Below, piece after piece: positions 49,696-57,983 of a stretch of 64,000 nt of DNA; the stretch's first letter is position 1; every line of letters starts with the position of its first letter. Source of the DNA: an uncultured Bacteroidia bacterium (GTDB lineage Bacteria; Bacteroidota; Bacteroidia; Bacteroidales; ML635J-15). The stretch is from contig CACYQN010000001.1 in assembly GCA_902776565.1 (NCBI GenBank), positions 62,001 to 126,000 on the forward strand, in the 5' to 3' direction. The position numbers and the translations under genes are program-made. Under the pieces are notes generated by a model that saw nothing but the letters and a program-made list of their open reading frames with translations, was not told the origin of the DNA and searched no databases.

Positions 49696-51078
49696 TTATT
49701 CTTGTTTTTCGTTTTGCTCCTGCGGCACAACCTTATCCGCCTCTATCTCTGCCTGTACATTTATTGCCTTGGGGTCGTTTACGATGATTTCCTTGGTGTG
49801 TTCCACAAAGTCGAAGGCGTTGCGCAGCGAAAGGTCGTTGTCGCCTTGCAGGGGCTGGAATTTTGCGAACTTTACGCTGTCGGCAAGTTCGAGCATCTGG
49901 CGCAGACGTTGCTTGTCCTCGTTGTCAATCGGGACGGCAACGTTGAACATATCAAGTATTTCGGATGTTGTCATCTGCTCGGCATCGATACCGTAACGGT
50001 CGGCAATGTAGGTCCTTACGGCGTCGGTCAATTGCACATGGTATTCCTTAACCTGACCGCGGCTCCAAATCTTCTCGTTGCGGATGCGTTCAAGTTCTTC
50101 GAGTGCGGTTTCGTGTGCTGGGCGTTTCGGCTTGACCTTTATCATCGGTATCGGCGACTTGCCGTGCTTCTTGCGGTAGATGACATAGAATATTATCGCA
50201 CCGGCAACCAGCACAATGAGTATCAGCCACCAGAACTTCGAGAAAAATGCCTTCACATCATACCAGAATTCATCCCAGTTGAAAGGCGTGTTGTATAGTT
50301 CGTCGTTGATGTCCTCGATTTCGAACAGGGTGAACAGAATGTCGCCCTTTGCAACCTGCTGACCTTCCTGTACGAATACAGAATCAACGCTTCCATATAC
50401 ATAGTGCGTCTCCATTATGTCCTTGTCAACTACGAACATACGGTGCGAGTCGGCGTTGGCAATGGAATCAATCTGCTCTTGGTTAGTGAAGCCTGTCTGC
50501 ATCACCTGCGAAGCGTACTGCTGTATCATCTGGCGCTTAATTTCCTCGCGGAGCATCTGCAGGGTATCGGCGCTCATCGACTGTTTGATGGAGTCGGGGA
50601 TGTACTGCTCGATTTCCTTGCTGAAGCCGTCCTTTCCGAATAGCACCGTACCTGCGTTTTCGGCAAAAACCGTGTCGCGCGGAATTGTGTCGATGAGGAT
50701 GTAGGGTTTTACTTTCAGGTAAAGTTCCGAGGTTGTGAATTCGTTGGTGTCGGTGCCCGAAATGGTCATAAACCTTATCGGTGAGATTGCGTTGATGCCA
50801 GTGTCGAAGGAAGTTATGAGGTAGTCCTTCGTGTATTTGCCGTTTTCGACTTTTGCTTCCAAGTCCTTGATAAGGAATATCTTGTCGCAAATGGTGTCGG
50901 CAAACTGCTGTGCGGTCACCTGAGTTTGCGGTGGAATTTCCGCGCTAATCGATATTAGCGTCTGCTCGCCAACGATTATGCTGTCGTTCTGAAGTCTGGC
51001 CGAGAAACTGATGTTCTGTGCGGAAACCGAAAATCCGACAGCCAACAATAATAATATGGTAAAAACTGACTTTTTCAC
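49696..51078 (-). CDS. Bat-type (DUF4381-like) membrane protein with extra periplasmic domain
   Basis: 460 residues: signal peptide (ending FSVSAQN), BatD-like periplasmic beta domain (about 22-130), a helical segment (150-215), a short segment YGSVDSVFVQEGQQVAKGDILFTL-like in pattern to half of a biotinyl/lipoyl barrel (about 228-252), a transmembrane helix near 283-305 (WWLILIVLVAGAIIFYVIY), and a cytoplasmic DUF4381-like helical part with LERIRNEKIWSRGQVKEYH and LTDAVRTYIADRYGI. Last gene of the MoxR-DUF58 operon, which in Bacteroides (Bat, aerotolerance) builds membrane complexes with VWA proteins. Confidence 0.82.
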   Translation of the reverse strand: MKKSVFTILLLLAVGFSVSAQNISFSARLQNDSIIVGEQTLISISAEIPPQTQVTAQQFADTICDKIFLIKDLEAKVENGKYTKDYLITSFDTGINAISPIRFMTISGTDTNEFTTSELYLKVKPYILIDTIPRDTVFAENAGTVLFGKDGFSKEIEQYIPDSIKQSMSADTLQMLREEIKRQMIQQYASQVMQTGFTNQEQIDSIANADSHRMFVVDKDIMETHYVYGSVDSVFVQEGQQVAKGDILFTLFEIEDINDELYNTPFNWDEFWYDVKAFFSKFWWLILIVLVAGAIIFYVIYRKKHGKSPIPMIKVKPKRPAHETALEELERIRNEKIWSRGQVKEYHVQLTDAVRTYIADRYGIDAEQMTTSEILDMFNVAVPIDNEDKQRLRQMLELADSVKFAKFQPLQGDNDLSLRNAFDFVEHTKEIIVNDPKAINVQAEIEADKVVPQEQNEKQE

Positions 51079-51080
51079 GG

Positions 51081-51944
51081 TTATCTGTTTTTAAATAGTG
51101 CAATGAGCGGTTTCACATAGTCGCCGTCGGTGCGGATTACAGCCTTATCGACCTTTGCCTTGGTGAGGATGAGGTCGGCGGCTTCGTTCTTTTCTTTCCA
51201 CCACTTGCCGTATTCTTTGCGCGTAGAGGCCGATGCGGTGTCTATCCAGCGCATTTCGCCGCTTTCCATATCGCGGAAGTAGGCAAGTCCGACATTTGGT
51301 AGGCTTTCCTCAAATGGGTCGTAAACCTTGAGTGCGGCAATATCGTGCTTCGAAGCGGCAATCTTGAGCGATTCGGAGAAGTCTGGCGACATGAAGTCGG
51401 AAATAATGAATGCTGCGCTGCGCTTCTTGATGGCATTGGTGAGGAACTTGAGTGCCTCGTTGATGTTGGTCTGCGAACTTTCGGGCTTGAAGTCGAGCAG
51501 TTCACGGATGATGCGCAGTATGTGCTTCTTGCCTTTCTGCGGTGGAATGAACTTTTCTACCTTGTCGGAAAAGAAGATTACGCCAATCTTGTCGTTGTTT
51601 TCGATTGCCGAGAACGACAGCACGGCGGCGATTTCGGCGATAAGGTCCTTTTTCTGCTTTGCGCGTGTGCCGAAGTCCTCAGAACCGCTCACATCGATGA
51701 GAAGCATCACGGTAAGTTCGCGCTCTTCCTCGAACACCTTTATGTACGGCTGGTTGAAGCGGGCGGTCACATGCCAGTCGATGTCCTTTATTGGGTCGCC
51801 GTACTGGTATCCGCGCACTTCGCTGAAAGTCATACCCTTGCCCTTGAATGCCGAGTGGTATTCGCCTGCAAAGATATGGTTGGAGAGCATTCGGCTCTTT
51901 ATTTCAATCTTGCGAACTTTCTTCAGTAGTTCCGATGAATCCAT
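51081..51944 (-). CDS. DUF58 domain protein
   Basis: 287 residues. LSNHIFAGEYHSAFKGKGM and YQYGDPIKDIDWHVTARF are the DUF58 signature; the rest is a VWA-like fold with LLIDVSGSEDFG (a MIDAS-type DxSxS) and FIISDFMS. DUF58 proteins act with MoxR ATPases as chaperone-like partners in assembling membrane or metal-containing complexes. It lies 2 bases before the Bat-type gene and downstream of moxR across a 306-base gap that holds a repeat element. Confidence 0.93.
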   Translation of the reverse strand: MDSSELLKKVRKIEIKSRMLSNHIFAGEYHSAFKGKGMTFSEVRGYQYGDPIKDIDWHVTARFNQPYIKVFEEERELTVMLLIDVSGSEDFGTRAKQKKDLIAEIAAVLSFSAIENNDKIGVIFFSDKVEKFIPPQKGKKHILRIIRELLDFKPESSQTNINEALKFLTNAIKKRSAAFIISDFMSPDFSESLKIAASKHDIAALKVYDPFEESLPNVGLAYFRDMESGEMRWIDTASASTRKEYGKWWKEKNEAADLILTKAKVDKAVIRTDGDYVKPLIALFKNR

Positions 51945-52002
51945 AATGAAAAAAATTAAAATTATAGTAGTTCGACTAAAATCATTTTATTCCACCCCAT
52001 TT

Positions 52003-52158
52003 GTCATTCCGCAAAACTGAATGAACAGGCGTAGGTACGAGCCTTGTGAATTCGTTTGTGCGGAATCTCCCCTGAGTACTAATAGGAGATTCCGCATAGT
52101 CGAACATTACAACGCTCTCCGTTCCGTTTCGCGTGTATGTTCTGACTTGTGGAATGAC
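52003..52158. mobile_element. MITE-like nested inverted repeat between moxR and DUF58
   Basis: Outer arms GTCATTCCGCAA (52003-52014) and TTGTGGAATGAC (52147-52158) pair with one mismatch; inner arms TGCGGAATCTCC (52059-52070) and GGAGATTCCGCA (52085-52096) pair perfectly. Total ~156 bases, no ORF. Elements bounded by GTCATTCCG..CGGAATGAC are common in Bacteroidota intergenic DNA. It fills the 306-base gap 51945-52250. Confidence 0.6.
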
Positions 52159-52250
52159 GGTTACATTTTTTTTGTAATATGTTGATAGAAATATCATTAT
52201 ATATTTATATGTCGAACATCATTTATATTATTTAATTTACAAATGAAATT

Positions 52251-53240
52251 TTACGGAACATCAACCCTGTTGAGGATTTCGCTGATGATTTCCTCGGTCG
52301 AGATGTTTTCGGCTTCGGCTTCGTAGGTGAGTCCGATACGGTGGTTGAGGATGTCGTGGCAAACGGCGCGGACATCTTCGGGAATCACATAACCTCTGCG
52401 CTTGATGAAAGCGTATGCCTTTGCTGCCTTTGCAAGGTTTATTGATGCACGCGGCGAACCTCCGTAGGCAATCATATTCTTCAGTTTGTCGAGCTGGTAG
52501 CGCTCGGGGAAACGGGTTGCAAATACAATGTCGAGGATGTAGCGTTCAATCTTTTCATCTAGGTAAACATCGGCAACTACTTCGCGGGCTTTAACGATGT
52601 CTTCGGGCTTAAGTACCGGTTTAACTTCAATTTTTTGCTTAGCAAGGTTGTTGCGGATGACGAGCCTTTCCTCTTCGAATTCGGGGTAGTCGATTTTCAC
52701 CTTCAGCATAAAACGGTCAACCTGAGCTTCGGGCAGAGGGTAGGTTCCTTCCTGTTCAATCGGGTTCTGAGTTGCCATTACGAGGAAAGGATTGTCCATC
52801 TTGTAGGTTTTGTCGCCGATGGTAACCTGGCGTTCCTGCATTGCCTCGAGCAGTGCCGACTGAACCTTTGCTGGTGCACGGTTGATTTCGTCGGCAAGTA
52901 TGAAGTTTGCGAAAACTGGACCTTTCTTCACGATGAAGTCCTCGTTCTTCTGGCTGTATATCATAGTACCGATGAGGTCGGCAGGCAGAAGGTCGGGGGT
53001 GAACTGTACGCGCGAGAACTTGGCGTCGATGGCGGTTGCAAGCGTGTTGATTGCCAAAGTCTTTGCCAGACCAGGAACACCTTCGAGCAGGATATGTCCG
53101 TCGGAAAGCAATCCGATGAGCAGACCTTCAACCAAGTGCTTTTGTCCCACGATGGTCTTCGACATCTCCATATTTACGATGTCGATGAATGAACTTTCTC
53201 TCTGAACTCTTTCGTTCAGTTCTCTTATGTCAATTTCCAT
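52251..53240 (-). CDS. MoxR-family AAA+ ATPase
   Basis: 329 residues. Walker A ILLEGVPGLAKT (near 55-66), Walker B FILADEINRAPAK, sensor 1 VMATQNPIEQEGTYPLPEAQ and the arginine-finger/sensor region ending GGSPRASINLAKAAK are all in place. MoxR ATPases remodel partner proteins together with VWA/DUF58 proteins encoded beside them. A 59-residue membrane protein gene is 22 bases upstream and DUF58 lies downstream. Confidence 0.96.
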   Translation of the reverse strand: MEIDIRELNERVQRESSFIDIVNMEMSKTIVGQKHLVEGLLIGLLSDGHILLEGVPGLAKTLAINTLATAIDAKFSRVQFTPDLLPADLIGTMIYSQKNEDFIVKKGPVFANFILADEINRAPAKVQSALLEAMQERQVTIGDKTYKMDNPFLVMATQNPIEQEGTYPLPEAQVDRFMLKVKIDYPEFEEERLVIRNNLAKQKIEVKPVLKPEDIVKAREVVADVYLDEKIERYILDIVFATRFPERYQLDKLKNMIAYGGSPRASINLAKAAKAYAFIKRRGYVIPEDVRAVCHDILNHRIGLTYEAEAENISTEEIISEILNRVDVP

Positions 53241-53262
53241 AATCTGAAACTTTTATTCGTTA

Positions 53263-53442
53263 TTATTCCTTGTTTCTAATCATTACCGAGGCCGACAGGC
53301 ATACTATTGCCGACGACATCATCATAATTATGTCCTTCATTGTGCCTTTCGACAGAATGCTTAATACAATGCAAGCAACACCCAGTCCGAGTGCTACGCA
53401 GTTGAGTATGAGTGCCGGTAGATTCTGTTTCTTTTTGTCCAT
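53263..53442 (-). CDS. Small 59-residue membrane protein upstream of moxR
   Basis: Read on the minus strand from ATG at 53442 to TAA at 53263. The product starts MDKKKQNLPALILNCVALG and has two hydrophobic stretches (about residues 8-30 and 38-55) separated by SKGTMKD, with a basic N-terminus and RNKE C-terminus: a two-helix hairpin. It lies 22 bases before moxR and should be co-transcribed with it. No family known to me; a membrane partner of the MoxR/DUF58/Bat complex is an inference from position. Confidence 0.65.
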   Translation of the reverse strand: MDKKKQNLPALILNCVALGLGVACIVLSILSKGTMKDIIMMMSSAIVCLSASVMIRNKE

Positions 53443-53542
53443 ATTCCTTTTTTAGTTTTTGCAGATGCAAATTTAAATTATTATGCAATTATATAAAACT
53501 AAAATTGAATTAGATAAATGTTTAAATAGTGTTAAAGGAGGG

Positions 53543-53755
53543 TTTGAAAATTTGATGATTTGATAATTTGAAGTCGAGTCGTGGCGCGCCGCGACAGTAC
53601 GATGTTGATGATTTGATGGGTTTAAGGATTGTAGCGACGCAATGCTTTGCATCGGTGTTCAGGATTTTGGGTAAATGTCATCGCCGATTTTCTGTTGAGT
53701 CGTGGTGCGCCTGTAGCGCACTGAGCTTGTCGAAGTGAGCGTAGTCGAAGGGAAG
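53543..53755. repeat. Mosaic of degraded intergenic repeats
   Basis: The 329-base gap 53443-53771 holds TTTGATGATTTGATAATTTG (53551-53570), GTCGTGGCGCGCCGCGAC (53578-53595), TGTAGCGACGCAATGCTTTGC (53630-53650) and CACTGAGCTTGTCGAAGTGAGC (53719-53740). These are fragments of at least three families found elsewhere in the window. No ORF of note. Confidence 0.55.
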
Positions 53756-53771
53756 GGCATAATGAAAGTTA

Positions 53772-54665
53772 TCAAATATTCAAATATGGACGAATAATAT
53801 CTGCTAACTCGTTCATCCATACGTCAGACCTAGGTCTGCTATTGTCAACAAAATGGTTTGTGTGCAATAGGATATGTTTTTTATCAGCACTCTCATGTAC
53901 ATTTATAAAATTTCCTTTGCTGAAATCGTTATTTGTCCGGAACAAAGGCATCCTCTTTTTCGTTTCTTCATCATATTTGGAATATGTGTCTTCTGATACG
54001 ATAATACCTTTGTATTCGTAGTTTAATACACCTCCATCAAAATTATGAATAATTGGTATGTCATTATACCAATCAATATAGTGGTATATTGCCATAATTA
54101 CAACTGGGAAATTCCTAAAGAATGGTTGTGCTAAAATACCATTGGAAGATAATCTAGTTTCAATTGATTTTTTTGTGTCATCATTTTTTCTGCTTTTTGG
54201 CATACAATTGCTACTTAATTCTGTAATAAAGCAATAATCATAGAAATTGAGTTGTTCTCCTTTTTTGACTTGTAAATCTTTAGGAAGTATCTTATTGATA
54301 AATTTTTGATAAGCACACCAGGTTAAACTTGTTCCTTTATTGTTCAGACTGATATCTGTATTTTTATTGTCTTTCAATAAGAGTTGTCCTTTGTATGGTT
54401 GGCGAGGATGGTATGCTGACCAATTCCAATGAGCATCGAACCAGTTTTTTACATCTGGATGTCTCATGTCTCTCCATGTCCTAAAATTTTCCTTGATTCC
54501 ATATATATATGCAGGATCTGTTTTTTCCATTCCCCATTCTTTTGCAATAATAAGTATTTTAGAAGCAGGGTTTCCTTGTCCGATAAATTTTTCATATTCG
54601 TTGCAAGTATAGTTTTTAGAGAATAATTCATTAAAACTATCAGGATAAATTTTATTATTTTCCAT
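53772..54665 (-). CDS. Cytoplasmic protein of unknown function (possible UDG-like fold)
   Basis: 297 residues, no signal peptide. Phrases include GQGNPASKILIIAKEWGMEK at residues 29-48, which has the look of the first motif of uracil-DNA-glycosylase-like proteins, a central TELSSNCMPKSRK, and HILLHTNHFVDNSRPRS near the end, where UDG-like proteins carry a His loop. The match is weak and may be chance. The gene is AT-rich compared with its neighbours and flanked by repeat-filled gaps on both sides, so it could be an acquired single gene. Confidence 0.72.
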   Translation of the reverse strand: MENNKIYPDSFNELFSKNYTCNEYEKFIGQGNPASKILIIAKEWGMEKTDPAYIYGIKENFRTWRDMRHPDVKNWFDAHWNWSAYHPRQPYKGQLLLKDNKNTDISLNNKGTSLTWCAYQKFINKILPKDLQVKKGEQLNFYDYCFITELSSNCMPKSRKNDDTKKSIETRLSSNGILAQPFFRNFPVVIMAIYHYIDWYNDIPIIHNFDGGVLNYEYKGIIVSEDTYSKYDEETKKRMPLFRTNNDFSKGNFINVHESADKKHILLHTNHFVDNSRPRSDVWMNELADIIRPYLNI

Positions 54666-54794
54666 AGCTTTTTTTTGTTCGTAAAGTTACTGATTTTTAT
54701 AATACAAACAAGCAAAGTCGGTGTTCTATGATTCAAGATTCAAATGTTGCCTGTTTCCTGTTGTGGCGCGCTGTGATTGTACAATGTTGAATGT

Positions 54795-55889
54795 CTAGAA
54801 AATTCTATCAATTTTCTGGCCTTCTGATATTTCTACAAATGTTGGAACAACCTTTACCCCGTATAGTTTGGCGGTTATGCTTTCCCACGACTTGAAATCG
54901 CTGAGGTTGACGGCATTGTCGAGACGATGGAATTTTATTGCCTGTAGCCATTGTTCGCGGTTGCTGTCGAGCGAAATGAGGATTATCTGTCGGTCGGTGT
55001 TTTCAGTTAGGTATTCTTGTACTGTCTTTACCGATTTTTTGTCCCACGATGCCCAGAAGCACAAGGTAATTTCTTTGCCTTTGAAGTCGGAGAGCCTTAT
55101 TGTGTCGCCGTTTTGGTCTGGAATGGAAAATTCTGGTGCTGTTGAACCTTCCGAAAGAGTTACATAATTGCGGTTGCGCTGTTCCTGTTGCAACTCAAAT
55201 TTCCTGACTATTGATTCCAAATGCCTTGTTTCTTCAAGGTCGGGATTGTTGGCTTTCATCTCCTCAAGGACATACTTGTAGATGTCGTAGTCGTTGGGTA
55301 GTTGCATTATTTGCGTTGTGGAAACATATTGGTGCAGAGCAAGGTATATTATCGGCGATGTGTGGTTTTGCTTGATGAAATCCGAAATAAATTCCTTGTC
55401 GGACTGGTAAAGGTTGTCGGCTATGCGGTTGCTTTCCTCGAGGCTTGCCTTGTCGATATTGAATTGCTGGCTGACTTTGCTACGCAGTTCCTCCACTTTT
55501 TGGGTACTTTCGGTCATACGGTCGTTGAGGCGTTTCAGTTCCGTGCAATCCTTTGAGCCTGAGATTTCGTAGTCGTTTGCATTTATTGTGATTTCAATGC
55601 TTTCACCGTTGACCAGGCAAAGATGTATTGGCGGTCTGTTTTCCAATTTTAGACGGTAAAGTCGGCGTATGCTATCGTTGTGGTTTAATTTGAAACTTCC
55701 GTCCATTCCTGTGCTGGCAGTCGCTATGGTGTCGATTTTTATAGGGGAGAGTCGCTCAAGTTGAATTTTACAGCCTTTGCAGTCGTCTATCTTGCCATTT
55801 ATTGAAATTTCGTTGCTGTCCTTGCATGAATAGAATGACAAAGCATTTATTATCAGTGCGATAATAAATATTGACCGTTTTATTTTCAT
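54795..55889 (-). CDS. Thioredoxin-fold lipoprotein (DUF4369/TlpA-like) lacking the CXXC site
   Basis: 364 residues, lipobox LSFYSC (Cys22). A DUF4369-like N-terminal domain (ISINGKIDDCKGCKIQLERL) and a helical linker precede a TlpA-type thioredoxin domain beginning GSTAPEFSIPDQNGDTIRLSDFKG. Where TlpA proteins read FWASWCxxC this one reads FWASWDKKS, so both redox cysteines are lost and disulfide chemistry is not expected. The cis-Pro region VVPTFVEI is kept. Last gene of the exbB-exbD-tonB operon (4-base gap), pointing to a structural or sensing role at the envelope. Confidence 0.85.
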   Translation of the reverse strand: MKIKRSIFIIALIINALSFYSCKDSNEISINGKIDDCKGCKIQLERLSPIKIDTIATASTGMDGSFKLNHNDSIRRLYRLKLENRPPIHLCLVNGESIEITINANDYEISGSKDCTELKRLNDRMTESTQKVEELRSKVSQQFNIDKASLEESNRIADNLYQSDKEFISDFIKQNHTSPIIYLALHQYVSTTQIMQLPNDYDIYKYVLEEMKANNPDLEETRHLESIVRKFELQQEQRNRNYVTLSEGSTAPEFSIPDQNGDTIRLSDFKGKEITLCFWASWDKKSVKTVQEYLTENTDRQIILISLDSNREQWLQAIKFHRLDNAVNLSDFKSWESITAKLYGVKVVPTFVEISEGQKIDRIF

Positions 55890-55893
55890 CGGA

Positions 55894-56670
55894 TTACTTC
55901 AGTTTAAATTCAACAGTGACAATTCCCGTCTGTGTTCCGCTTCCAGGTTTTGCTTCGTATTTCCACTGCTTTACAGCCTTGATTGCGAAAGGAACGCATT
56001 CGCTGCAAGTGGTTCCTGCTGCGGGTTCTGCAGTTTCGACAATACCTTTTTCGTTGACTGTTATCTTCAGTTTGACCGTACCGGTCATGTTGTCTTTGTT
56101 TTCTGGCAAAACCTTGGTAACCTTGCGATTTCCGATGCTTCCACCGATACCGCCAGGACCAGTTCCGCTTCCACCGCCCGAACCGTTACCGCCACCCCAA
56201 CCAGGGTTGCCGCTGCCTGTGCCGCTTCCGCCATTGCCAGAAGCGTTTCCGCCTGCAAGTCCGCCAAAGTTTACACGGCCTTCGGCTCTCGAAGTCGGCG
56301 TTGGTTCTACATTTTCGGTTGTTTCACCTTTGCTATCATTACCTGATGGGAGGGGCGCAGCATCCTCGAAGGCCTGAGATTCGACGCTGGGATTTGAGTT
56401 TGAGTTTGAATTTGAGTTTTGTGTAGAGGTATTTTGATTGCTTGTAGTTGCATTAGCGGTCGATGCTCCTGCGTTGGGATTTCCGCCGCCACCTCTTGTA
56501 TCAAGTAATGTTGACTCCTCTGTAGGAGTTGAAAAGTCTAATAGTATGCATTCTTCCACCAGTGGTGGGTCTGGCATTTTCAGTCCGCACAACAACAGGA
56601 AAAGCAGTACAGCAATAACAAATATTGCCGAACCGATAAACGCTTCCTTATGTTGCATGAAGTAGTTCAT
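55894..56670 (-). CDS. TonB-like energy transducer
   Basis: 258 residues: one N-terminal transmembrane helix (AFIGSAIFVIAVLLFLLLCG), a long linker rich in Asn, Gln and Ser (about 60-110) and in Gly/Ser/Pro (about 130-180), and a TonB-type C-terminal domain with VKLKITVNEKGIVETAEPAAG and AVKQWKYEAKPGSGTQTGIVTVEF. A CSEC motif near residue 215 is unusual. It carries proton-motive energy from ExbB/ExbD to outer-membrane receptors. Overlaps exbD by one base. Confidence 0.9.
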   Translation of the reverse strand: MNYFMQHKEAFIGSAIFVIAVLLFLLLCGLKMPDPPLVEECILLDFSTPTEESTLLDTRGGGGNPNAGASTANATTSNQNTSTQNSNSNSNSNPSVESQAFEDAAPLPSGNDSKGETTENVEPTPTSRAEGRVNFGGLAGGNASGNGGSGTGSGNPGWGGGNGSGGGSGTGPGGIGGSIGNRKVTKVLPENKDNMTGTVKLKITVNEKGIVETAEPAAGTTCSECVPFAIKAVKQWKYEAKPGSGTQTGIVTVEFKLK

Positions 56671-57080
56671 TATTCTCCGGGTTGTGTTGCCAGTATTAAT
56701 TTATATTCGTGCTTTTTAGCAATATTCATAATTTTTACCACTTCTTCCATTGGAACCGACTTGTCAACGTGAAGTGATACGTATGCTTCGTCGCTCTTTT
56801 CCGCCATTTCCTTTACGAGTGCTGTTTCCAGGTTCTCGAAAGGCATAATGGTTGTTCCTATGGCGTAGGTGTATGTGCCGTTCTGGTTGTCCTTGATTGA
56901 CACCGATGCCAACGGGCTTGCCTGTGTCTGGTTGTTGCTCGATGGAAGCAACAGTTTCAGTGCGTTAGGCGCAATCATTGTTGATGTCACCATGAAGAAT
57001 ATGAGCAGCAGGAACACTATGTCGGTCATTGACGACATGCTGAATTCCGAACTTATCTTATTTCTCGACCTTAGGCTCAT
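56670..57080 (-). CDS. exbD: ExbD/TolR-family biopolymer transporter
   Basis: 136 residues with one N-terminal transmembrane helix. SSMTDIVFLLLIFFMVTST carries the conserved Asp (about residue 19) of the ExbD proton path, and the periplasmic domain has VSLHVDKSVPMEEVVKIMNI and a terminal YKLILATQP. Placed between exbB and tonB with gaps of 11 bases and a 1-base overlap. Confidence 0.94.
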   Translation of the reverse strand: MSLRSRNKISSEFSMSSMTDIVFLLLIFFMVTSTMIAPNALKLLLPSSNNQTQASPLASVSIKDNQNGTYTYAIGTTIMPFENLETALVKEMAEKSDEAYVSLHVDKSVPMEEVVKIMNIAKKHEYKLILATQPGE

Positions 57081-57091
57081 GGTTTTTCAAT

Positions 57092-57787
57092 TTATGCGGG
57101 TTCGTTCAATACATCCATGAATTCTGTAGTCTTGGACTCAAGGTCGTTTACCAAGTTGTTGACCTTCGATACCAAGATGTTGTATGCGAAGTAGGCGATG
57201 ATACCGACGAAAAGACCGCCGACTGTTGTTACAAGTGCTGTTTCGATACCGCCAGCCAAATCTTTTATTTCAAGCGCGTTTCCTGCGGCTGCCATCGACG
57301 AGAATGACTGAACCATACCGGTAACAGTTCCGAAGAAACCAATCATAGGGGCACCACCTGCGATTGTTGCGAGAAGAGCAAGACCTTTTTCCAACTTTGC
57401 AACTTCCTGCTTTCCGACGTTTTCGATTGCAGTGTTTACATCGTTGAGCGGACGACCAATGCGTTGCAGACCTTTTTCAATCATTCTCGAAATAGGGCTG
57501 CCATTATTACGGCAACTGTCAATTGCATTGTCAATCTTTCCTTCCTTGATGTAGTTCTTGATGTTCTGCATGAATCCGTCCTGATTCTTGCCAGCCTTCT
57601 TTAAAGCGAGGTACTTGTCAATAAAAATGTATATTGCAAGTACGGAAAGGACTGCGAGAACTATCATTATCCATCCGCCCTGTACTGCCAAGTCCCAGTA
57701 CGACTGGCTTGCAGCGCTATTTTCTGCGACTTCGGCTGCTGTATCCGTTGCAGCTGCATTAATAATCGTATCGTCCAACAATAACAT
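57092..57787 (-). CDS. exbB: MotA/TolQ/ExbB proton-channel protein
   Basis: 231 residues from the ATG at 57787; a longer frame is rejected because a TACTTTTG promoter box (minus, 57819-57826) lies within it. Three transmembrane segments (about 43-62, 135-160, 185-205), GLALLATIAGGAPMIGFFGTVTGM and GGIETALVTTVGGLFVGI are ExbB hallmarks. It forms the pentameric channel that with ExbD energises TonB. First gene of the operon exbB-exbD-tonB-thioredoxin-like. Confidence 0.94.
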   Translation of the reverse strand: MLLLDDTIINAAATDTAAEVAENSAASQSYWDLAVQGGWIMIVLAVLSVLAIYIFIDKYLALKKAGKNQDGFMQNIKNYIKEGKIDNAIDSCRNNGSPISRMIEKGLQRIGRPLNDVNTAIENVGKQEVAKLEKGLALLATIAGGAPMIGFFGTVTGMVQSFSSMAAAGNALEIKDLAGGIETALVTTVGGLFVGIIAYFAYNILVSKVNNLVNDLESKTTEFMDVLNEPA

Positions 57788-57818
57788 ATTCTTTGCCTTT
57801 AATTTAATTTGACGATTG

Positions 57819-57826
57819 CAAAAGTA
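57819..57826 (-). promoter_or_regulatory. -7 promoter element of the exbB operon
   Basis: TACTTTTG on the minus strand, 31 bases before the start at 57787. Confidence 0.5.
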
Positions 57827-57983
57827 TTGCCAATATCCATACAATTCCAGTTGTAAGTTGATTTTTATCAACACATTTCTGTTAAATCAACGCACTAATA
57901 ATTTTATTATTGTGTTGATGCTTAATAAATTATATGTTTTGGAAACTAAATATTGCTATGTGATTGATAATTAGTGCTTTCTG

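Noticed and set aside
53276..53488. 70-codon minus-strand ORF and 61-codon plus-strand ORF upstream of moxR
   Set aside because: They overlap the 59-residue membrane protein frame, which has better start position, hydrophobic pattern and spacing to moxR.
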